From contig OW240916.1 in assembly GCA_933207985.1 (NCBI GenBank), forward strand, positions 314,131,085 to 314,195,084: a DNA stretch of 64,000 bases, read 5' to 3'. Source of the stretch: Pelobates cultripes (taxonomy: Eukaryota > Chordata > Amphibia > Anura > Pelobatidae). Within the stretch, counting starts at the first letter, position 1. Each line of letters opens with the position of its first letter. Under the pieces are notes generated by a model. That model saw only the letters and a list, made by a program, of their open reading frames with translations. It was not told the DNA's origin and ran no database searches. A program made the translations under genes and the position numbers. Shown here piece after piece: positions 55,798-64,000 of this stretch.

Positions 55798-56480
55798 CGG
55801 CCGGTGACAGGAAACAGAAAGAGGGGAGGGAGGGGGGAATAAAAAGAGGGGAGGGAGGGGGGAATAAAAAGAGGGGAGGGAGGGGGGAATAAAAAGAGGG
55901 GAGGGAGAGGGGAACAAAAAAGAGGGAGGGAGGGAGGGTGGGGGGAACAAAAAGAGGGAGGGAGGAGGGGGAACAAAAGAGGGGAGGGAGGGAGGGGGAA
56001 CAAAAAGAGGGGAGGGAGGGAGGGGGAACAAAAAGAGGGGAGGGAGGGAGGGGGGAACAAAAAGAGGGGAGGGAGGAGGGGGGGAATAAAAGAGGGGAGG
56101 GAGGGGATAGGGGAACAAAAGAGGGAGGGAGGAGGGGGGAAATAAAAAGAGGGAGGGAGGGGGAACAAGAAGAAGGAGGGGGAATAAGAAGAAGGAGGGG
56201 GGACAAGAAGAAGGGAGGGGGGGGAACAGAAGAAGGAGGGGAGATAAGAAAAAGAGGGGGGTAAGAAGAAGGAGGGGAGATAAGAAGAAGGGGGAGCAAT
56301 AAGAAGAAGGGGGGTAAGAAGAACAAGTGGGGAAGTAAGAAGAACACAGGGAGGAGGGGGCTAAGACGAACACAGGGGGTGTGAGGAGAACACATAGAGG
56401 GAGGAGTGAGAAGAACACAGGGAGGGTGGAGGGGGGGGATGAGAAGAGCACAGGGAGGGTGGGTGAGTGTGAGAAGAGAC
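55798..56480 (+). repeat. Long polypurine minisatellite
   Basis: About 680 bp in which the + strand is almost entirely A and G. Units such as GAATAAAAAGAGGGGAGGGA and GGGGGAACAAAAAGAGG are 24-31 bp long and drift into AAGAAGGAGGGG repeats. The long proline/leucine/serine open frames on the - strand are by-products of this bias. Confidence 0.95.
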
Positions 56481-56589
56481 CGCTAGGGGAGGGTGGGGGA
56501 GAGGAGAGACCACTAAGGTGCAGAGGAGAGCTCTACGGGACAGAAGGGGCAGCTCTATAGGACAGGGGCCAAGACAGGGAGCTCTTTCA

Positions 56590-57000
56590 CACTACGCGCG
56601 CACACACACACACACACAATGCATCCCTATACATACACAGAAACACAACATGCTTCCCTTACACACAGAGAAACACACAATGCATCCATTACACACACAC
56701 ACACACAATGCAACCCTTACACACAAAGACAATGCATCCTTTGCACACATACACAGAAACAGACAATGCAAACCCGTATACACACATGCAAACACACAGA
56801 AACACAATGCATCTCTTACACTCAATGCACACACATACAGACACACACCTTGCATCCCTTATGCATACAAACACAGATTCACACAATGCATCCCTTACAC
56901 ACAACCAGAAACACATAATAGATCCCTTATACACAAATACACACTGCTTCCACTACACACTGCATCACCTGCACAAACTGGTAACCCTATACACTACATA
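56590..57000 (+). repeat. CA-rich minisatellite
   Basis: Around twelve diverged units of ACACACAATGCATCCCTTAC with spacing of about 28-40 bp. Open frames over this stretch are repeat artefacts. Confidence 0.92.
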
Positions 57001-57344
57001 CCATAAGCACACATATTAGATCCTCTACAATAACACATCCCCTACACACTCCACTCCCTGTGAGCGAACTCATGGGTGGGTGGAATTTATGAGTGGGCCT
57101 TATGGGCATACTTACCGTCAGGTCCTGGGGCCCAGACCTTGAGCTGTGTAAGGAGCCCAAAAAAATGGAGCTGCTTCCAATTCTCCCAGAACATTGAATT
57201 TTGTGACCACAGTTGCAAACAGCCTCCAGAGATTCTGTTCTACACCAGACCAGTGGAGCCAAACTGCAGCCCATCATCATCCTCATCTGCTTGTAAGTAG
57301 GCAATCTAGTATATTATTAGTGACACTAATCTATAATTTACCTC

Positions 57345-57545
57345 ACATTAAAGGGACACTATAGCTTAATGAAGTGGTTCTGGTGTCTATAGCTGGTCCC
57401 TGCAGGCTTTTAATGTAAACACACCGTGTGCAGCACTGGCGTTAGTTCATATGGCAGATCATATGGGTGGGGCATTGTGATGTGACATGTGGGGGCAGCA
57501 AATTTTTATTTTGTATAGGGCGGCAAAAATCCTTGCACCGGCTCT
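57345..57545. mobile_element. T2-like MITE fragment abutting a hAT end
   Basis: ATTAAAGGGACACTATAGCT and GCAGGCTTTTAATGTAAACA are T2 arm sequence. AGGGCGGCAAAAATCCTTGC followed by ACCGGCTCTG matches the right end of the 43269-49397 hAT. Confidence 0.65.
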
Positions 57546-59969
<2,424 letters not shown>

Positions 59970-60559
59970 CTACTCAAGCATTACATATATAAACATTTTA
60001 ATAGTGATAAATTAGATATTTCATGGTTTTAGAAGATGCAGTAGAGTTTGATACGGAATCTTTTGACCAATGCTTAACTCATTCTTAACTCCCGAGCAGC
60101 TCCACAGATTTGTCTTCAACGCCATTAAGGGAGCATGGAACGTTCTAATGTTTTGGTGTTCGCAGGGTTACCAGGTAAACCCAAGTATAAAAACTTTCTA
60201 AACCAAGATAGAGATTGGTTGTTCTATTCAAATTTTAAACCAGTTTCAGCAAGCACACCTTAACCCATAAAACAGGTGAAAGTCGCTATAGGACAGCAAG
60301 CTTTAGCAAAAATGTACAGAATAAAAACAAAATAATGGATACGCGCTAAATAACGTAACAAAGAAATGACAATGGCAGCAAACTTAGAGCTAGGCGACTC
60401 CCTTAAATGCCCCCATAGGAAATGCACAGCAAAGAAAACGAAAAACAGGTTGCGTCTGACTACATAATATTCACTCGAATTAGCCAGATGGTACAAAGAA
60501 AACAAAACAAATAGTTTAAATAATAAGGTACAGGCTAGACCGGAGAACAGTGCAATAGG

Positions 60560-61790
60560 AATAATAAACATAAAGTACAGTCCTAGGTATCATTTTCTTT
60601 CTTTTTGGGGGGGGGAGAAGATTGAGCTTCTTATAGTTGATTGTTGTGTGTCTGAATACAGTACATATAAAAACAGAAGACAGGAAGGATCCAATAGCGC
60701 AGTATGTCTTAAACAGAACACACACACGCCAACTCACATGTAAAGGAGCTTAAATCCAGCTCCAGTGTATACAGTGTGTAATGGTATAAATCCCTCTTGA
60801 TGTGACTTTCAGCAGCAAAGGGAAGACCGTGAAGACCATAGAAAGCAAAGAGGCAATATAGTGTTCTCTGTGTAGGTGCATAGGCAAGTAAAACAATACT
60901 TACAATTTTTAGAGCACCCAAACCGCTCTGTAAGTAGCCTTTCTCTTTATAAAAAGGCTTTATCAAGTGGAATAACAATAGTACCTGGCATACAGCGTTA
61001 TATGTTCACAGAACAATAGAAAATTGAAAATCACAGTAAAAATTACATCATAGTCACATGATCGCGATCCCAATCTCGTGACTGTGGAAACTATTCAAAT
61101 AGATAATGGATAAAAATAAAATAATTAAGGAAACTATTGGTATTCCACTTGATGAAGCCTTTTTATATGGAGAACGCATTGTGGATTGTATACTTTGATT
61201 CTGTTTTTATTTATTTTACCAGCAATAGAGTTTTATTTGGCTTTTACCTTCTGGTGTGGCCATATTTTTTATTTTTTTTTACTTTTATGTCCAACCTGAC
61301 ATCCAGAGACTAATTTTCTTCATTGTGGACAACTGGACAAAGAATCCTAGGTGTGGATTATGCCATACACGCTACATACATAGCGCGGTTGGCTGTTCTA
61401 AAAATTTAAAGTAAGTTTTTAATTACGATTTACCTATCGACATATAAAGAGAGCACTATATATGGTCTCGATTGGCTTTCTATGGTCTTCACTTTGCTGC
61501 TGAAAGTCATGTCAAGATGATAATGTATCCATAAGTGGGCATTTATACTACAAAAAATGTTGTATACACTGGAGCTGGATTTAAGCTCCATTTCATGTGA
61601 GATGGCAATTACACATCTGTGTATTTTGTTCCATTTGTTAAGACATACTGCACTATTGGATCCTTACGGTCTGTTTTTTTCCCCATATGTATTCACGGAC
61701 ACACCTCAAGTAAATATAAGAAACCTGAACTTCTCCCCCCCCCCAAAAAAAGTAAAGTATACTTAAGACTGTACTTTATTATTGCAGTAT
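60560..61790. repeat. Inverted pair of a repeat (two arms of about 430 and 650 bp)
   Basis: Arm 1 (60560-60990) read on the - strand matches arm 2 (61137-61790) on the + strand. Shared blocks include TTCCACTTGATRAAGCCTTT, GCTTTCTATGGTCTTCAC, GTATACACTGGAGCTGGATT, AGACATACTGC.CTATTGGAT and a C-run followed by AAAAA. Arm 2 has about 200 extra bp. The arms are 146 bp apart. No coding content. The CTTGATGAAGCCTTTTTATA motif recalls downstream parts of Penelope elements (weak). Confidence 0.85.
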
Positions 61791-61804
61791 TCTATTACCT
61801 AGAC

Positions 61805-62580
61805 CAGGGGAAGGCAATCTTTTAGCAGCACTGTGCTGAAATAAGATTGTGATGTCCCGCAGCGTGCCGGTCCTATTTTTAAAAACGGAGATGTGTATGT
61901 TGCCGTATTCTGCTTGTGTTAATTATACTGCAGTTGCTTTGTATCATTGTATTTGTGTGTATATGAGCCATTATATTGTATATGTTCATGAGTAGTTTGT
62001 GGTATCATGTCCCTATGAATGTGGGCTGTGTATGGGGGCTGCTTGTGGAATTGTGTGTGTGGATGGAAATGTCACATAGTGTGTTTGGTGGTGTGTGTAT
62101 GTGAGGGGCTGTTTGTGGTATTGTATGTAACAGCCTGCATGTGGCGTTGTGTGCATGTATGTGGATTGTTAGTTGTGTTGCGTTTGTGCGGATTGTGTGT
62201 ATGTTTGTGTGTGGGGTGTTCGTATTATTTGTATGAGAGGAGGGTTATTGTGCATTTCTGTGTATATCTAGCAGTGTGGGTGGCTTCCCTGGGTTCCAGT
62301 GGGGACCATGATGGCAATGTACAGGTCAAGGACAGGAGCTGCAACACTGCAGGCTACTCTACTACAGTGTGGATTCCTATTCACAAGTGCTGGGAGGAAG
62401 TGATCTGAGATCACTTCCTCTATGTGCTGCAATGCATAAATTGAGGATTTTCCTTCACCACCTTTTCGTATTAGCCAATACCCGAAATTTCACTGGGACT
62501 CATGATAGGTCAGACCCTGTTTGACTCTATCAGCCTTGAGTGCCGTGCATGGCACACTTGCCATAGGTTACCTACCCCTG
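61805..62580 (-). mobile_element. Non-autonomous hAT element with 8-bp duplication
   Basis: 776 bp, ends CAGGGGAAGGCAATCTTTTA and, inverted, CAGGGGTAGGTAACCTATGG. It is flanked by the perfect duplication ACCTAGAC (61797-61804 and 62581-62588). The interior is GT-rich (TGTGTGTATG). Related to 50369-50880 in opposite orientation. No transposase. Confidence 0.92.
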
Positions 62581-62588
62581 ACCTAGAC

Positions 62589-63065
62589 TGTACTTTATAT
62601 GTTGTACTATTGTTTGGTTTTCTATGTTGCAGCTGGCTAATTATGATTGATATATTGTCGCAAGAACAAGCCGGTTTTTCTTTGTTTTAGCCCAAATTTA
62701 CCTTTACTAAAGTGCTGTCATGGTTGCCAAATGTTTTGGAATAGAAAAGCCTGGCAGATACATTTAAGTGTCAGTAAGTTTAAATACAAATAAATAATAC
62801 ACCTTTCTGTAATAGGGTCGATGAATAAAAAAAAAAAAAAGCTAAGCATAAATTAAGCTATATATCTGCACACATGCACATGGCTCAATCACAAAGTGTA
62901 TTCCCCAGCATAGCCCTGGGGAAAGAGGGAATGGCTTGCAACAGCTGCAGATAGTATTTCTAAAGCTTTTTATGCAAGTTTTTATTTATTTATTTTAAAA
63001 TGCAGCAATGTATTACACCACTACATACTTAAACAAAAGTCTTCTATAATTAATTTCCTCTTATC
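62589..63065. other. Intron or intergenic, no feature
   Basis: AT-rich sequence with a short A14 run at 62827. Nothing coding seen. Confidence 0.5.
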
Positions 63066-63260
63066 ATTAAAAGGGACGCTATAGTCACCAAAACAACTCT
63101 AGTTTAATGAAGCAGTGTTGGTGTTTAGATCATGCAGTCTCATTTCTCCATTCTGTTATATAGGAGTTAAATTACTTTGCTTATGCAGCACTGGCCAAAC
63201 CTCCCTAAAAAGTGGTTTTGGTGCCAATAGCATCCCCGTGCCTGTATTGTAGCTGGTTGT
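63066..63260. mobile_element. T2-like MITE fragment
   Basis: ATTAAAAGGGACGCTATAGT, then AACAACTCTAGTTTAATGAA and AGGAGTTAAATTACTTTGCT, as in the 40329 subfamily. The second half is replaced by diverged sequence. Confidence 0.7.
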
Positions 63261-63379
63261 GAAGTAGATACATATGGATCAATGCTAAAATAAGATTATA
63301 CCACAATACGAAGTGTGAGCCATGCAATACACCTTGGATTGCTAAAATATAAAAATGAAATAGTCGCATGGTGTAGGCC

Positions 63380-64000
63380 AGTGATTCTCAAGTAGCCATG
63401 CAAGTCTAAAAAAATATTCCTAAGTACCCCTGCCTCATGAAAGCAAGTTAAAGTGATTTAAATTCCAAAATCCCATTGAGAAGAACAAGCCTGACTAGAG
63501 GTAGGAAATAATATTTTAAAAATAAATATGACATAATGATAATATTGTATTTGTAAGGAGGAGTGTATAAACTATTAATCTGAAATATGAAAGTCACAAA
63601 ATGAAAATATAACACACAGAGAGGGCACAGACACACACATAGAGTACACGGATACACATTCTTGCACACATCACAATTTTTTATTTAAGTCCACTCCGTT
63701 TCCACATCACCAGAGTGGATCCCTTCCCTGGGGTCCAGTGGGGGCCTTGTGTAGTCTTCATGCTTTTCCAGCACTGCTCCCTTGCGTGCGGTTTAGTGAT
63801 GCCGGAGTGACATAACCCGGCTCCCAGTATCAACGCAGGGCATATGAGGAAGCAGTGCTAGAAGAACATAGCTCCCTTGCCCCTTCCATTCTCCCTCAGC
63901 TGTTCGCCTCAAATTGGTGGAATGTTCTAGCTGTAGAGACTATGTTGAGAAGGCCATCAAGATGCTTCATTTACATTTTATATTTGGAATTTAATTATTC
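63380..64000. mobile_element. hAT-type element, left end, runs to window edge
   Basis: CCAGTGATTCTCAAGTAGCC and AAGTACCCCTGCC (63378-63432) resemble hAT ends of the CAGTGGTTCTCAAC type. CACACACATAGAGTACACGG and CCCTGGGGTCCAGTGGGGGC inside resemble other non-autonomous hATs here. The right end is outside the window. Confidence 0.55.

Larger units (their letters stand above)
55468..57110. mobile_element. GC-rich transposon-like unit with low-complexity interior
   Basis: Begins GCAGGGCCGGACTGGCCCAC with a ACCGGGAAATTTCCCGGT fold-back, a form seen in several vertebrate hAT repeats. A GC-rich section runs to about 55760, then a polypurine tract and a CA-rich minisatellite. The right end near GAGTGGGCCTTATGGGC (57090) is tentative. 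Confidence 0.55.

Noticed and set aside
55635..56451. Long Pro/Ser/Leu/Phe open frames on the - strand
   Set aside because: Polypyrimidine strand of a low-complexity tract, open in all three frames.
56518..57019. His/Thr-rich and Cys/Val-rich open frames on both strands
   Set aside because: Products of the CA-rich minisatellite.

Overview
The window is vertebrate nuclear DNA, almost certainly from an amphibian and most likely a frog. It holds a split gene with consensus splice sites and a very dense mixture of transposons: Kolobok/T2-like MITEs ending TTAAAGG, TTAA-flanked piggyBac-like repeats, hAT elements with 8-bp duplications, Tc1/mariner elements, L1-type LINEs and a Penelope-like element. 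The species cannot be fixed from the sequence. There are no operons, CRISPR arrays, phage genes or defence islands.

The host gene is on the + strand. Eleven exons between 437 and 54028 encode about 585 codons of a Golgi alpha-mannosidase II (GH38, MAN2A1/MAN2A2 family). They run from just after the first catalytic Asp motif, which lies upstream of the window, to the YGTT...DKSGAYLFLPDGEAK segment. The 5' exons and the last roughly 300 codons are outside the window or were not found. All reading phases join without a stop, so the gene looks functional. The protein mixes MAN2A1-like and MAN2A2-like residues. One intron, starting at 13435, uses a GC donor.

Region by region: 565-3958 carries an ORF1-only L1 element with a perfect 14-bp target duplication. 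4133-5345 is a MITE. 5533-11822 is a large TTAA-flanked repeat split by an intact Tc1/mariner element with a full 338-aa transposase and by a hAT element. 13435-18233 holds MITEs. 18420-30156 holds a second, inverted copy of the large repeat, a 323-bp tandem duplication and a second ORF1-only L1 fragment. 30272-36889 holds an L1 ORF2 remnant on the - strand, cut by a solo LTR with a 5-bp duplication. 42292-53482 is deeply nested: a dead Tc1 element split by a hAT, which carries an LTR-like piece, a MITE itself split by a mariner-type MITE, and a Penelope remnant with RT and GIY-YIG parts.

After 54028 there is an intron-like stretch of at least 10 kb with a long polypurine tract, CA-rich minisatellites and more hAT DNA. 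On the - strand at 59691-59867 it also holds one perfectly open 59-codon exon matching exon 2 of ABCC1 (MRP1), with good splice sites at both ends. No other ABCC exon was recognised. This orphan antisense exon and the ORF1-only LINEs are the most unusual things seen. Nothing here amounts to a new multi-gene system.
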